Assembly (NCBI GenBank): GCA_039621445.1
Contig: CP154955.1
Coordinates: 58,211,804 to 58,275,803, forward strand
Source of the DNA: Euglena gracilis
Taxonomy: Eukaryota; Euglenida; Euglenophyceae; Euglenales
Direction of reading: 5' to 3'
Length of the DNA stretch: 64,000 nucleotides
Below the pieces are notes generated by a model. That model saw only the letters and a program-made list of their open reading frames with translations. It did not search any database and was not told the origin of the DNA. Shown in pieces: positions 1 to 12,173 of the stretch. The stretch's first letter is position 1, and every line of letters starts with the position of its first letter. A program made the translations under genes and the position numbers.

Positions 1-111
1 AAAATCACAAACCTGGGCCGTAATATCCAAACCGGCTGAAATATCACCACATGTCAAAAGACGGGCCTTCACAATGCCACCCCCCCCCCCGTCAACCAAT
101 TCGGGGAGGGC

Positions 112-2085
112 CATGGGTTAAAAATTCCTGGCTGCAAAATCAGAATCCCCATTCGACAAATAAAATGGGGAAAATGGAAATTTCATCAAACCCCGTCACA
201 ATCTGGGGTGTGACCAAAAACTGTCACGGTCACAAAATGATGCATTCCTGTCCCCACCCAAACGTCTCACAGGGTATCCAATTCTGAGTCAAAAAATTCC
301 AACCGTAAAACCAAATTTGATTTTGATCCACCACACCAACAAAAAACAGAGCTCAACACAGCCCCACCCCCAGCTGCACGAGGAGGGAGAAAAACTGGCT
401 CCAAACCGAAGCAAAATTCTGAGACCCAAAAACACGAAAAATCTGATTCAGCGCTGTGGGAGCAGCCAACCTGGGCCTTGGCTTGGCCGTGCATCGGGCC
501 ACTGCTCATGTGTGAGGTCAGCCATTAAACTTCACAGCACTTGAGTGAAATAATGTATCCTCCGTTTCAACTCCACAGACAATCCACAATTGTGATCATG
601 ACAATGGTAAATCATGTGATTCAATTGCATGTGATTCAATTGCTTGGGTCCCACTTATGTCATTGAAGTCTGTTCATCATCTCATTGAAATGTTCATTAT
701 CACAGTCTTTGAAGTCGTTCTTTGCAAACTGTTGATATCTTTGAATTCAATGAATTCAGTCAAAGTCCATCAAATCCTTGATGTCAAAGTCCAATCAAAT
801 CAATCAAAGTCCTTGATAACTTGTCTGCTTTGCTCCTTCGAAAACCTGCATGACAAAGGAATGCACACACGCACAAATTCACCACTGGTAACACACAAGG
901 CAGATTTCTGAATTCTCACTGAACCGAACATGAAAATGCCCACTGAACTCTGAACCAGAACACCACTTAAAAACTGATCTTGACCCATCAAATGGGTCAC
1001 ACGAAAACTGCTCCAACAACCCTCAAACTGTAAAAATTACCTTTGGGAGTTTTGCATTGTGAGGCGTCCCCCACTGCTGAGTTTTTCTCCCTTAAGCAAA
1101 CTCCACAGCCGAAAAATTGCCGCAGAAAGTGCAACCCACAGATCAACAGACTTTTTCACTGAAAACTGAACCAAATGATGATGATGCCACTGATGGGCCC
1201 AAAAATGAACTTTCCTCAGGGGTGTCTTTTCCTCCTGGGTTAATCCACCTTGGTTCCCACATGGACTGTAAATTGAAAACTGTTTCCTGAGCCCTTAGAT
1301 GGGTGGCCACAGGGGTGTTTATTACTGGCCGGGGTCTAGCCCCACCCGTGGAACCCCTCTTTGCGCGCTTTCCTGAAAACTTTTTGGTTCGAGTGGTCCA
1401 TCAGAGGTCTCCCCTACCTCAGGATTTGGCAAAAACCCAGATAAAACCTGCCACAGGAGTGCTGGGCTGCCACACTCGAAAACCACAATAAAACTGGACT
1501 GAAAAATCCCAAAAAACTGTGCCGATTCTCCAACACATGTCCTGTCCGGGGGTAAGTTTCTCTCTGGAAAAACTGTCCCGTGACAAAAGGGACCAGCAAA
1601 AATACAAAACAAAATTACACCTGAAATGACTGATTTGTCCCCGTCTGGGATGGTGACACATGTCAACGCCATGCCCCACCCTAATGACATTTGGGACAAC
1701 CGAAAACTGAAAACCCTGAAACTTAAAATGAAAGATCATTGATCTGGCTGCCTGAACACTAGGAGAACTTCCCAAGCATCGTGGCTGGGCGTCTCCATTT
1801 GAGTGGAAAGCAACTGGGAAAAAACATGCACCCCAGAAACCAGATTCAAAATGTTTGACTTGGCTGTTTTCCCATAAGCCAAACTCTGTGAACTGAAAAT
1901 CCGGATTTATATTCTGGCTGATTGAGCATCTGCCTCCAACACCAGATCACCATGAAAAAGTATCACAAATCACAAATCACAAACAACCACAAATACTTAT
2001 CCTGTAAAAGTGCTGTGTGCCAGTCAGTGGTTAGACCCACTGAAAATTAATACCACCCCCCATGATACTGGTGGAAAATTGGATT
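112..2085 (+). repeat. 2 kb direct repeat, copy A of a degenerate element
   Basis: This stretch matches 9695-11595 in the same orientation with many substitutions and small indels. Shared landmarks are the block around 160-290 versus 9745-9870 and the block around 1750-1850 versus 11255-11360. It contains no ORF conserved between the copies, so it is probably the non-coding part of a mobile element whose minus-strand gene lies at 2517-3377. The start of the element is probably cut by the window edge. Confidence 0.7.
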
Positions 2086-2516
2086 GATAAAATCCGCCCA
2101 CCAATCGAAAAAACTCTCAAAAAAAAACTACCCAGGAGGCGATCAGCCCACCCTTGGAATTTCTGGAATCAGCCAGTCACCCCAACCGAAACTGCGCACA
2201 AACCCCAACCCTTCCAGAAACCTCCAAACCAACTTGTCTCCGTGACAGGTTAATCCAAAATTCAGAAAAAACCCTGGAACACCAGATGCAGATTTTGCCA
2301 ATCAAAAAAATCTGTAACATTTGGTCACCAAATAAACATTTTTTCCCCAAGACGCAAGAGTTATTTGTTGATGTTTTTGCCAGTGTGGTGCACAGAATCA
2401 AAATTTTCCCTGGGGGAAAGAAACAGGAAGAGTGGAAAATGCCCCATTTTCCGTTTAAATGGTGCTTTCAGGTTTGAAAACGAGATTTCCTGTTATTCAC
2501 CACTTTTTTTTTTCTT

Positions 2517-3377
2517 TCACTCGTGGCTCGAGTCCAGAAGACCAGCTCCCAGAGTCCAAAATTCAGCAAGAGGCACCAGGCAAGGAAAAGCATTTTCACT
2601 ATTTTTTGTTCTTGACCTCTCAAACATTTTCAGCCGTTCATCCAGAATCTTTTCTTCACTCTCCAGCCGTTTTGACAGAGCCTCGCCCTTCTCACACAGG
2701 GACTGGATGCTTTCAGAAAAACGATTTTCAATTTCACTGCAAGTTCGTGTGTAAAGGTCATGAAAACTATCTGCCAAATTTCTCAGACGGGTTTCAATTT
2801 CAGCCATCCGTCCCTCCAAGTGGCTGGACTCACTTTGGCTGGGCACTTCCTCCAGTTTCGTCAGTCTCTCGTTCAGGGAAAAAGTGTTTGAAAATAATTC
2901 TGTGATACCTGCCTCAACTTTTTGCCACCACTCATCCCAAGGGTCATTAAAAGTTTCAGGTTTTGTGACCTCTGAAGTTTCCACACTGTCTGATTTAACA
3001 CTCACCTGTCCTGATTCAGATTCACATGCCACACCTCTGATGTGCAAAACATTTGGACAAGCAAAACTCCCTGGTTTAACTTCAGGTTCTCTTGTCAGTG
3101 ACCTTGGGCTTACCCCTGACGCTTTACAAGATTGACATGGAGAAGATGAGTCAGGGCCATGAGAATGTCCAATGGCTGCTTCACATCTGAGTTTCCAAAA
3201 CTCCCTCTGAGACGTCAGATATTCAGCCTCCCTTTTTCTTTGTTCCTCTGTTTGGGTATCACTGAATTCAATTCCCAACAATTTGAATTGGTCACAGTAT
3301 TCTTTGATTTCTTTTTCATCAACGGAATCTAAAAATTCTTCAATGACACAGTCAGTGAAGCCACCTCTGCATACCAT
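2517..3377 (-). CDS. Coiled-coil protein of unknown function, probably element-encoded
   Basis: A 286-codon open frame on the minus strand with ordinary coding composition, unlike the ORFs around it. Residues 1-70 are charged and hydrophilic. Residues 150-270 are rich in E, K, L and R with heptad-like spacing (for example ERLTKLEE and SEIENRFSE), indicating a coiled coil. A diverged copy of the C-terminal part lies at 16742-16934 on the same strand and shares the order SSH..EG, ENRF, ALSKRL, so the protein belongs to a dispersed repeat family. I recognise no enzymatic domain. The protein may be a structural product of the element or an exon of a longer gene; neither start nor end is verified. 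Confidence 0.45.
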   Translation of the reverse strand: MVCRGGFTDCVIEEFLDSVDEKEIKEYCDQFKLLGIEFSDTQTEEQRKREAEYLTSQREFWKLRCEAAIGHSHGPDSSSPCQSCKASGVSPRSLTREPEVKPGSFACPNVLHIRGVACESESGQVSVKSDSVETSEVTKPETFNDPWDEWWQKVEAGITELFSNTFSLNERLTKLEEVPSQSESSHLEGRMAEIETRLRNLADSFHDLYTRTCSEIENRFSESIQSLCEKGEALSKRLESEEKILDERLKMFERSRTKNSENAFPCLVPLAEFWTLGAGLLDSSHE

Positions 3378-3459
3378 GTTGGGGGATTCTGATTTGCCAT
3401 CAACAGAATCAAAAAGCTTTTCACTGACAGAGTCAGTGAAGCCACCTCTGCTACCATGT

Positions 3460-4045
3460 TAGGGGATGAGGACCCTCGCCCGGGGGGGCTGCCGGGGCCG
3501 CAACCACTTTTTTCTGGCCCTGGAGGGCTCAGGCCAGGGCCTTTCTGAAATTGGGCCCCGTTTTCGAACATGCCAACCGGCGGTAAAGGGGGTGAGGTGT
3601 GCCCCCCCGACCCGGGGTCCCCGGTTGCCCCGCGTAGGATCTTTTTTTCTTTCCATTGTTGGTTTTTTCCCATTTCTCAACTTTGGTCCAAAGGGTGGCC
3701 AATGACAAACCAACCCACCTACTTAGGATCAAACAGCACAGCACAACAAACCTGGGACTTGAGAGGGTGGGCAAGTACCTTTGAGTTCAGGTTTCGAGTG
3801 GGAAAAGGGGATGTGGAAATGAATGCCTTGGCTTCCTGATGTTATTTGAATTGATCTTTCTGCTCTTCAAGTCTCCAATTGACTTTTCTTCTTTTCTGAT
3901 TCTCAAATCGAAATATCAAATTCTTCTTGAAATTTGCTGGGGTTCCAGTTCTACCCGCGTGGCGGTTGACTTGCTCTGGTGGTTCCTACCGGGGGGTTTT
4001 GGGAATTTTTGGGGAAATTTTTGGCTGCCGACGCAAGCGGCAGCC
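3460..4045 (-). repeat. Inverted-repeat end (right end of copy A)
   Basis: The reverse complement of this segment matches 9150-9690 at a level visible by eye. Shared landmarks include the GTGAGGTGTGCCCCCC block (3594 and on) and the GCGTGGCGGTTGACTTGC block (3957 and on). Because the interior repeat (112-2085 and 9695-11595) is direct while this pair is inverted, the simplest reading is that these are long terminal inverted repeats of a roughly 4 kb or larger element. Confidence 0.6.
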
Positions 4046-5160
4046 GACACCGCGAGGATCAATGTGGGAACCAAAAACCCTCCCGGGTTCTAAATTATTA
4101 CGGATTAGTCCTGGCCGGGACCAGTGGTGCCGCGCCGAGGGGGTGTGGGGTCCCAACCCATACAAAGTCCGGCCCGGCGCGTGCCGGTCCGGGAACACGC
4201 CGATCTTGTCCGCACCGCCAGCTGGTGCAGCGTACGCAGTTATGCTGGGTGCCAACCTTGAGGTTGGGCGCCCGCAATGCGCTACGAGGGGGGGATTTCT
4301 GCCTGTGTCACAGACGCGACAGCGGTGCCCTCTACTGCACCGGTAGGTGCAGTTTCGCTGCCATTCTTCCAGATGACTGCAAACTCAGCGCGCATAGGCA
4401 CACACTGTCCCCCACTTACACTCGCTGTTACCAACCGCCCAATACCTGACAGGGTGGTAGCGGGTTGCCAACTTCCAGGGACTGTGCTAGTCCACTGATC
4501 AGTGGGGTATGCCAGCTACCTGTTGCACTTGCAGCATTGTTGGCTGAATTGAAGGGGGGGGGGGGTTGGTGTCCTCTCCCATTTTACTTCGGGTCTTCCC
4601 CCCTTTACAGGGTGCAGAAAATTACCTCGGTGCATTGTTGGGTTAAGGGTGCATAAAAGCACAGGTGGGGAGTGTCCACCTCTTCCCAGAAGTTCTTCCC
4701 CGGTTGGCCGTGCCGTCGGCACGTTGTCCCCCTCCCACCACGTGGATGCTGGGCACCGCTGGGGTCCCGGTGGGAGGGTACTTCAGAGGTTGGATGGTGG
4801 CTATATTACGGCCCCATACCGCAAGAGCCCAGACAGCGAGGTGGACGTTTGACGTCAACCTCAAGCAGACCCCGGGGGATTCCCCCGCACGTGCCTGCGA
4901 ATCACCCCCGTATGAATCACATCATCTGGCTGGTGATGCTGTCCAGAATTTTGTGGGAGCAGCTCCAACAGTATCTTCAGCATCATGCTGACTGTACCAG
5001 GGGGAACCTACCAGAAAACTGGATCAATGACTGGGATAACCCATTCTTTGATATCAATGAGCCGGATCAGAACACCATTCGGAGTGAATCCACTCCACAG
5101 CGTTCCCCACGCCAATTGGAGTTGGTTGAGGACCCATTAGGGGACCCTCGACACGACCAA
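4046..5160. other. GC-rich interval with no recognisable gene
   Basis: Several overlapping ORFs exist in all frames, none with a recognisable domain. The end of the plus-strand frame at about 5010-5178 has plausible coding composition (ENWINDWDNPFFDI) and could be the tail of a decayed gene, but nothing confirms it. Confidence 0.3.
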
Positions 5161-5600
5161 CCCCCCCCAAAAAAATGACCCCTCAAAAGTAAGACGCCTC
5201 GAAAAATAAGACCCCCCCTGGGCCGATCGATCAAAAATCCAAAAATAGGACCCCTCCCATAAATAAGACCCCCCCTGACAGCGCGAAGCGCAGGGGACGG
5301 TGAAAATGTTCCCTGAGAAGTTGCCGAAACCCCAAATTTCACATACAAAAATGATGAAATTTCAAAAAATTTCAGATTATTGAAGTGCAAAAAGAAACAT
5401 GCTAAATGTCAACTTACACAAATTTACACATAGCGCGAAGCGCCGAAGGAAAACTATTAGTGTTTTTGGGAACCTGAAAAATGATGTTTTTTCTGGCCCG
5501 GGTCGGTCAAGAAAAAAATCCAAAAATAAGACCCCACCAAAAAATAAGACCCCCCCTGGAGGTTTCCAGCAAATGTCCGAAAAATAAGACCCGGGTCTCA
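5160..5600. repeat. Array of AATAAGACCCCCC words
   Basis: The motif AAATAAGACCCCCCCTG and variants recur at about 5205, 5262, 5525, 5540 and 5580, separated by short unique stretches. Two near-identical CAAAAATAGGACCCC or CAAAAATAAGACCCC sites follow a GGGCCGATCGATCAA or GGCCCGGGTCGGTCAA context, suggesting inverted or duplicated small elements. Confidence 0.6.
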
Positions 5601-6499
5601 TCTTTGGGAAGGGTTCACTGGCGTGAGGTTCGCAAACGACCAGCCGATAATGGCAGGTGAGGTGCCCTGAGAGAGCCAATGCGGTGCTTTTCAGAATCCT
5701 CGGCAGGAATTCGCCTGACACCGTCGTATAATGTATACCTGTTTTGGGTATTAACATGAACAAACCTTCGAAGACCCTTTGCGGTATTCGCCGCTAGTAA
5801 GTCCCGGTTGAATCCGTCAATTCAGTGACCCTTTCTGGTGCCTAATAGCGGCCAGCTTCTTCGTCCTTTTTTCCACGGTGCCTAGGATGGTCAGAATATC
5901 CTGAGTCCAGAGCTGGGAATCCGCAGTCACAGGAGGTGAAGCAGGTTCATTCTGCTCCTCATCCGTCGCGGTGCGGCGGAAGACTGGGCCTGTCGGCCAC
6001 GGGCCTTACCTTTCGAAAGTACAAAGGATTGTCAGTCCTGTTGTTCACCTTAACAGAGCTTTGCTTGCTGCCTGGTGCTCTGCTGGGATTTTTGGGAGAA
6101 GGGTTATTTTCTTTTTTTTGTTACTCCAGCGTTTCCTTCCTTATGTGGGTTGCGCACCAAAGGTGAAAAAGAGGAAAGGGTAGTCGGATGTACACTTGTT
6201 AAACCCTCCCCGCAAATAGTACCCTCACCCCAAACAATTCCCCCCCCCCTGCCTCGGATTATAACTTCTGAGACCGAAAAAACACCTCCCCCGCCTGGTT
6301 TCAGGCCGAAGCCCCTGCTTTTGACTTGAAAACGTAGGTAAAAATTACACTTTCTGTTCAAAAATTTACAAAAAGGACGTATTTTTCTGGATCATTTGAC
6401 CTGTAAGAAAAGGGAAAATTCAGAAGAAAGTAAAAAATAATGAACCCAAAGGGAGGTTTGGCACTTTTTTGGCTGCAACGGGACTTCAAAAAAATGGGG

Positions 6500-7040
6500 A
6501 AATAATAACCCCCAATACACCCCCCACTTGGGTCGGGACTGAGGGAGAAAAAATAATAACCCGGTGTATTATTTGGGGGGGTAAACCCCCCCCAAAAAAT
6601 AAGACCGGGGGTCCATTTCATGGGTCGGTTGCTGGAAAGCCCGAGGGGGGGTCTTATTCATGGGGGGGGTCCATTTTATGGATTTTTGCTGGAAAAATTT
6701 TCGACCCCCTAAATGTCCAAAAATGGCACCCCAAAATACCACTTTTTCCGAAAAATTCGGCGCTTCGCGCCAGACAAATAGGGTAAGATATGCTGAATTG
6801 TGTGAAAACAGTCCCAAAATAGCAGATTTTCCCCCCAAAAATGTATTCATTTTTCAAAATCCGCCGCCGGGCGCTTCGCGCCGGCAGGGGGGGGCCCAAG
6901 CAGGGAACGCGGGACAAAGTCTGGAGTATTTATTCATGGGGGGGTCCATTTCATGGATTTTTGCTCGGACCGGCCAGGGGGGGTCTTATTTTGGGGGGGG
7001 TCCATTTTATGGGGGGGTCTTATTTTTTGGGGGGGGTTTA
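6500..7040. repeat. Array of GGGGGGGTCTTATTTT and GGGGGGTCCATTTTATGG words
   Basis: The same word family as 5160-5600, here mostly in the opposite orientation. The phrase TCCATTTTATGGATTTTTGCT occurs at about 6670 and, as TCCATTTCATGG, at 6947, with a 0.27 kb spacing. Homopolymer runs of 6 to 9 G or C separate the A/T words. Confidence 0.6.
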
Positions 7041-7127
7041 GATGCTTAGTTTCTGATACCTTTGTCTGCAAAAGGTCAGTCTTGCAAAGCATACCGGCTA
7101 ATGCAGGCACTACCAGCGGTTTACCAC

Positions 7128-7525
7128 CAAAGCCGTGTGCACGGACACGTCCTCTGAAGTCTCTGAGCAGCGTTCGCTGATTGAACCTCTTGAGAACGGG
7201 TCTTTTCTTACTTCCCATACATTCCCCCATTTGCACTTACCGCTTACTTGGTTTCTCTTTCCCAATCATACGGCCAACCTTCTCTGAATTCCTGCAATTC
7301 ACTACCTACACCCACCTCCTAAATGCCGGTTCGTGGCAGTCGCTTTTTACCACGCAAAGCCGTGTGACAACGGACAACCGTCCTCATGAAGTCTCTGACA
7401 GTCATCGTTCGCTTATTGAACCTCTGGATAACAGGTGGTCCCCTTTTCCCTTTTCTTCTTACTTACTTCCCATACATTCCCCCATTTGCACTTACCGCTT
7501 ACTTGGTTTCTCTTGCGTTTTTGTG
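7128..7525 (+). repeat. Tandem duplication of about 0.24 kb
   Basis: The segment beginning AAAGCCGTGTGCACGGAC at 7128 recurs at about 7357, including ACTTCCCATACATTCCCCC followed by TGGTTTCTCTT in both copies. The ORF that runs across both copies (7181-7618) is repetitive for this reason and has no recognisable domain. Confidence 0.75.
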
Positions 7526-9045
7526 GTTTTTACCACAGTCATTCAGAGCACAACACCAACGCTCATTCGTAACGCTGCGTTCATTGGCTCTATTCCTGGA
7601 ATTGAGCCTGCAGTCTAACGAGCACTCTGAGCCCCAACGGGGTTCAAACCTGACGATTTATCACTCCACTGGTGGTCCCCCCTCTCAGCAAGTGTGCCAC
7701 CTCCTGGTGTCATTGTGTGTACGTCTAGCAATCATCCCCTGGCCTAATAATCCTCCTCCACACCCATTGGTGTCCGGGTCTATCGAGAGCCCCATGGGCT
7801 AACAGAAAGACATATCCCATGGCCCAACAAAACCTTTGAGCTGCTGGGGGTATACAGGATTGTCTGCAGTGGACAAACGCGGTAGAAAGTGAAAAAGGAA
7901 AGCAGCCGGGCGACCACTCGACACCTTACAAAATTATGTCTTGTACCCTTTTTTCTTGTAACCCAGTGAAACCATTAGAGGTTAAGCTACTTGTTACCCC
8001 TACCACATGAGGAACGTTTGTGGGTACACGGCAGGAAGGGTGGGGGGATATTTTTCTTCACCCCAATAGGAAAAATGTTGCTGGTGTTGTGAAAAAGGGT
8101 GTTTCCGTCTTTTAAAACGGTATGTAAAAGCTTGACTAGAGTAATTTTAGGGGGTGCAAGAAGTTTACGGTGCTGTATGCTTCCTTGGAGATGAAATCCA
8201 CCCAACTACATAGACATAGTGGGACATCCTCTGGTCCATCAGCAACCGAGAAACACAAAACTATCTATGTATCAAAGATTTGGAAGAATTTTGAGCAGCG
8301 ACCCCAGACACTACTTGAACACTGACTAGATATGGCATTTTGAGTAAAAGCACCTGAAAAAAAGGAATGGACTACAGTGGCAACTAGAAGGATGTGACAG
8401 GAGTCATGCATCAGCCCTTGGCTTTCTGGACGAACGTAGGCCTCTGATTTTACAAGCTGTCATACGTGGACGATCGTCCGCAGCTAGTGGGGTCCCTTTC
8501 CCCTCCCTGCCCGAAGTCGGGTCATAATCCTTCATAGACAGTAGGACCGTTCTGATGTTCTTTTGGATGACGTTTATTTTTTAGGGTGCGAATAAGACGA
8601 AGATATTTGCTTGGATGGGTTTAGTTCGCATAGCGACATTTTAAGGAATGGTGTTTAATATTGTTAACGGATCTGTAAACCAAATATCCAGATCGCATTT
8701 GTGATTGCCAGCTGGCATAGTTTAGGTGTTCCTATTTTTATGAGTTCACAAGAAGCAAAGACTGCGAAATGTCAGATGATTTAGATCCTCCTGGGCTTTA
8801 GTTGCGCTTTCGCGCTACAGGGTTTGTAGAATTGCGAAAATTGTGACCTACTTGGTAACACAAAAAGCTCGATTTGCCAAAAAAAATTATTTTGAAGTGG
8901 GGAAATTAAGTGATTTAGATTGCGCTGTTATAGAATTTGGTTGTTCTGAAACTTTTTTTAAAAAAGGAACCATATCAACTCCCCGTGTTTCTGCTGTGGT
9001 GGCCCTCATACGTCGATTGAACTTGATTAAGAAGCTATGACAGCT
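7526..9045. other. Unassigned interval with one small ORF
   Basis: No repeat family or domain recognised. A plus-strand ORF at 8843-9040 (65 codons, MTYLVTQKARF to RRLNLIKKL) has natural amino-acid composition and ends shortly before the inverted repeat at 9150. It could be the tail of a decayed transposon gene; there is no further evidence. Confidence 0.3.
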
Positions 9046-9149
9046 TCAATTGTCTGAAAACACAGTTCCATCGCTCATTGAGCGTAAAAAATTTTCCGCG
9101 AGTTCTCCACGATTAATTTTCCTGATGAGTTTGGGTACAAAGTGCGGTA

Positions 9150-9690
9150 TGTCGGCTGCCACTGGCGTCTGCAGCAAAAAAAAATCCCAGAAAATGCCCA
9201 AAAGCCCCCAGTAGGAAAATCCCAAGCAAGTCAACCGCCACGCGAGAGGAATTGGAAGCGGAGCAAATTCCAGGAAGGAAGGCATTTGAGAATCACAGAA
9301 GCAGAAAAGTCGTTTGATAATTGAAGACTCAAAAAAGACAATTCAACTGATCAAAGAAACCAAGGCATTGCTTTCAAACCTTCCCACCTACAAGCAGCAG
9401 GTTTCCTGATCACAAAGGTACCTCCCCTACCCTCTCAGCCAGGTTTGTTTTTTGCTGAGATTTGCTCACCTAAATAGGTGGGTTGGTTTTGTCATTTTTG
9501 AATTTTATCCTGAAAGTTCAAAGTTGGAAAATTAGGAAACACCAAGAATGGAGGCTAAAAACGATACTACGCGGGGAGACAGGGGGACCTGGGTCGGGGG
9601 GGGGGCACACCTCACCCCCGTTACCGCCCGTTGATTTATTTGAAATGGGGGCCCAACCTGTCAAAGGCCCCAGCCTGAGCCCACCAGGTC
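9150..9690 (+). repeat. Inverted-repeat end (left end of copy B)
   Basis: Reverse-complement partner of 3460-4045. It directly abuts the 2 kb direct repeat copy B, as expected for the left terminal repeat of a second element copy. Confidence 0.6.
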
Positions 9691-9694
9691 CACG

Positions 9695-11595
9695 GGTTTA
9701 AAGTTCCTGGCTGCAAAATCGGAATCCCTATTTGACGAAAAAAATGGGGAAAATGGAAATTTCATCAAATTCCGTCACAATCTGGGGTGTGATCAAAAAC
9801 AGTCACGGTCACAAAATGATGCAATCCTGTTCCCACCTAAACGTCTCACAGGGTATCCAGTTCTGAGACAATAAATTCCAACCATAAAGCCAAAGCTAAT
9901 TTTGATCCACCGCAAAAAAAAAAACAGGGCTCAACACAGCCCGCCCCCCCCCCCCCAGCTGCACGTGAAGGGGATAAATTTTAATACAAACCACAGCTTT
10001 GAACAACTCAAACCTGACTCCAACAAATCAGGAAACATTCCTGGCAACGGTGGGGAGTGGCCAAACAATCATTGAGCCTGGGCATCGGACGTGCATCGGG
10101 CCAGAGTCCCTGGATCGGTCAGGTCAGCCTTAAACTTCCACTGTGGGTGCTTGAGTAAAAATGCACCAATGTCTGCAACTGAATGACTATTTGGTTCATT
10201 TGCTTGCAATCCATTGATATCATTGAAACCTGTTCTCCAGCGCATTGGCACGTTCATCATCCCAGTCTTTGAAGTCAATTCCTTCCAAACTGTTGAAATC
10301 TTTGAATTCCATGATTTCAATCAAATTGCATGATGACTTGACTGCTTTGCTCCTTCGAAAACCTGCATAACAGAGAACACACAGACACACACACACACAC
10401 TCACACACACAGACACACAAATTCACCACTGGCAACACACAAGACATTTCTGAAACTCCTCACTGAGATACCACTGAGGTCTGAACAGGAACGGCGCATA
10501 ACTTTCTGATCTTTGATCCGTCAAATGGGTCACACTAAAACCGTATAAGTCAGCCTCAGATTACAAAAATTGCCTTTGGGAGTTTTGCATCGTGGGCCCT
10601 GTGTGTTTCTCCCTTAAGCAAACTCCACAGCCGAAAAAAAATGTCACAGACATTGTCACCAACAGATCAACAGGTTTTTCTCACAGAAAATTGAACCGAA
10701 TGATGTCGATGCCACTCATTGGCCCAAAAATGAATTTTCCGCAGGGGTGTCTTTTCCTCCTTGGGTTAATTAGCCTTGGTTCCCACTGACTGAAAAATGA
10801 AAACTGTCTCCTGATGGGTGGCCACAGGGGTGTTTATTCCTGGCCTGGGTATAGCCCCACCCCCGGAACTCCTCTTTGCGCGCTTTCCAAAAACTTTTTG
10901 GTTACGAGTAGTCCATCAGAGGTCTCTCCCTGACCTCAGGACTTGGCAGAAACCCAGATAAAACCTCCACAGGCCTGCTGGGCTGCCACACCCGAAAACC
11001 ACAATGTCAAAAGACAGAAAATTCCCAATAACTGTGCCGACTCTCCAACACATCTCCCTGTCCGGGGGTAAGGTTCTCTCTAGAAAAGCTGTTCTGTGAC
11101 AAAAGGGACCAGCAAACATACAAACCAAAATTCTACCTGAGATGTGTGATTTGTCCCCGTCTGGGATGGTGACACATGCCACCACAGTGCCCCACCTCAA
11201 ATGACATTTGGGACAACCGAAAACTGAAAACTCCGAAACTGAATGTCATTTATCTGGCTGCCTGAACACTAGGAGAAAATTGCCAAGCATCGTGGCTGGG
11301 CGTCTCCGTTTAAGTGGAAAGCAACTGGGGGAAAACATGCACCCAGAAACCAGATTCAAAAAATGTTTGACTTGCCTGTTTTTCTTTAACTCAAACTCTG
11401 TGAACTGAAAATACAGATTACGTCTCCAAGCTGATTGCAAATCTGCCTCCAACACCAGATGATCACATATGAATGCACAATTCGCACAACAAATCACAAA
11501 AACAAACTCCACCACGAAAAGTGCTGTGCTGTTCCAGCGAGCGGTTAGACCTGCGCTGACGGAAAAAAACCACCACCACTGATACGGTGGAAACC
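9695..11595 (+). repeat. 2 kb direct repeat, copy B
   Basis: Partner of 112-2085. It carries an extra (CA)n tract at about 10380-10422 and diverges from copy A near 11595, where copy A continues toward its coiled-coil ORF. Confidence 0.7.
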
Positions 11596-11911
11596 ACCAC
11601 CAGCTGATCCACGGATTTAGGTACCAGTCCCAACCACACCAATCTTGAAACCAATTTGGTCTAAAAACGTGGAAGTTGTTCCAACTTTTTTTGTCAGGTC
11701 CCCAGATTTTTCTTGCATGTCTGAATTTTCTTGGCTCTCCGGCAAAATCTGAGGGAGATTTTTCAGAAGACACTGATGATGGCTGCAAATTTGTGACATG
11801 TCCAGAATTCAGATTCACAAGCACAACATTTTCTGGACTTGGAAATTCTGCTTCACTGGGCTGCAACTTTTCAGTGATTTGCAGCTGCAACGTTTTCATT
11901 TTATCCACCAA
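11246..11911 (-). CDS. Uncertain ORF, only its N-terminal part coding-like
   Basis: A 221-codon minus-strand frame. Its first 90 residues (MVDKMKTLQLQI onwards) are hydrophilic and plausible as protein. The rest runs into the 2 kb repeat, where copy A has no matching open frame, so the C-terminal part is probably not coding. Position and strand match the coiled-coil ORF of copy A, but I see no sequence similarity to it. Confidence 0.2.
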   Translation of the reverse strand: MVDKMKTLQLQITEKLQPSEAEFPSPENVVLVNLNSGHVTNLQPSSVSSEKSPSDFAGEPRKFRHARKIWGPDKKSWNNFHVFRPNWFQDWCGWDWYLNPWISWWWFPPYQWWWFFSVSAGLTARWNSTALFVVEFVFVICCANCAFICDHLVLEADLQSAWRRNLYFQFTEFELKKNRQVKHFLNLVSGCMFSPSCFPLKRRRPATMLGNFLLVFRQPDK

Positions 11912-12173
11912 TTATCATATTTTTGCACCTGCCACCCTGTGAGTCACAGGTCCTGGCAATTGTAATTACACACAGTGGCACTCCCAAATTCATAAAAAAG
12001 ACTCCTAATTTCAGTTCATTGCTACTGTTTCTGTGTAGCTGGCAAAAAAAATGCACTGTTTACCTAGGCTGACCTGGATGTCTTTGGACTTATCTGAAAG
12101 TGCACTCTGACTGGGAATTTCGCCTGCAGCAGGCCAAATCAACAAAAGTTGAAAGTTAGAAACTGCTGGAAGC

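Noticed and set aside
5600-6010. Possible ribosomal RNA fragment
   Set aside because: Some phrases looked structured, but no extended universally conserved rRNA segment could be recognised on either strand.
7181-7802. Serine/leucine-rich ORFs as membrane proteins
   Set aside because: The hydrophobic segments are the two copies of a tandem duplication and do not form a coherent protein.
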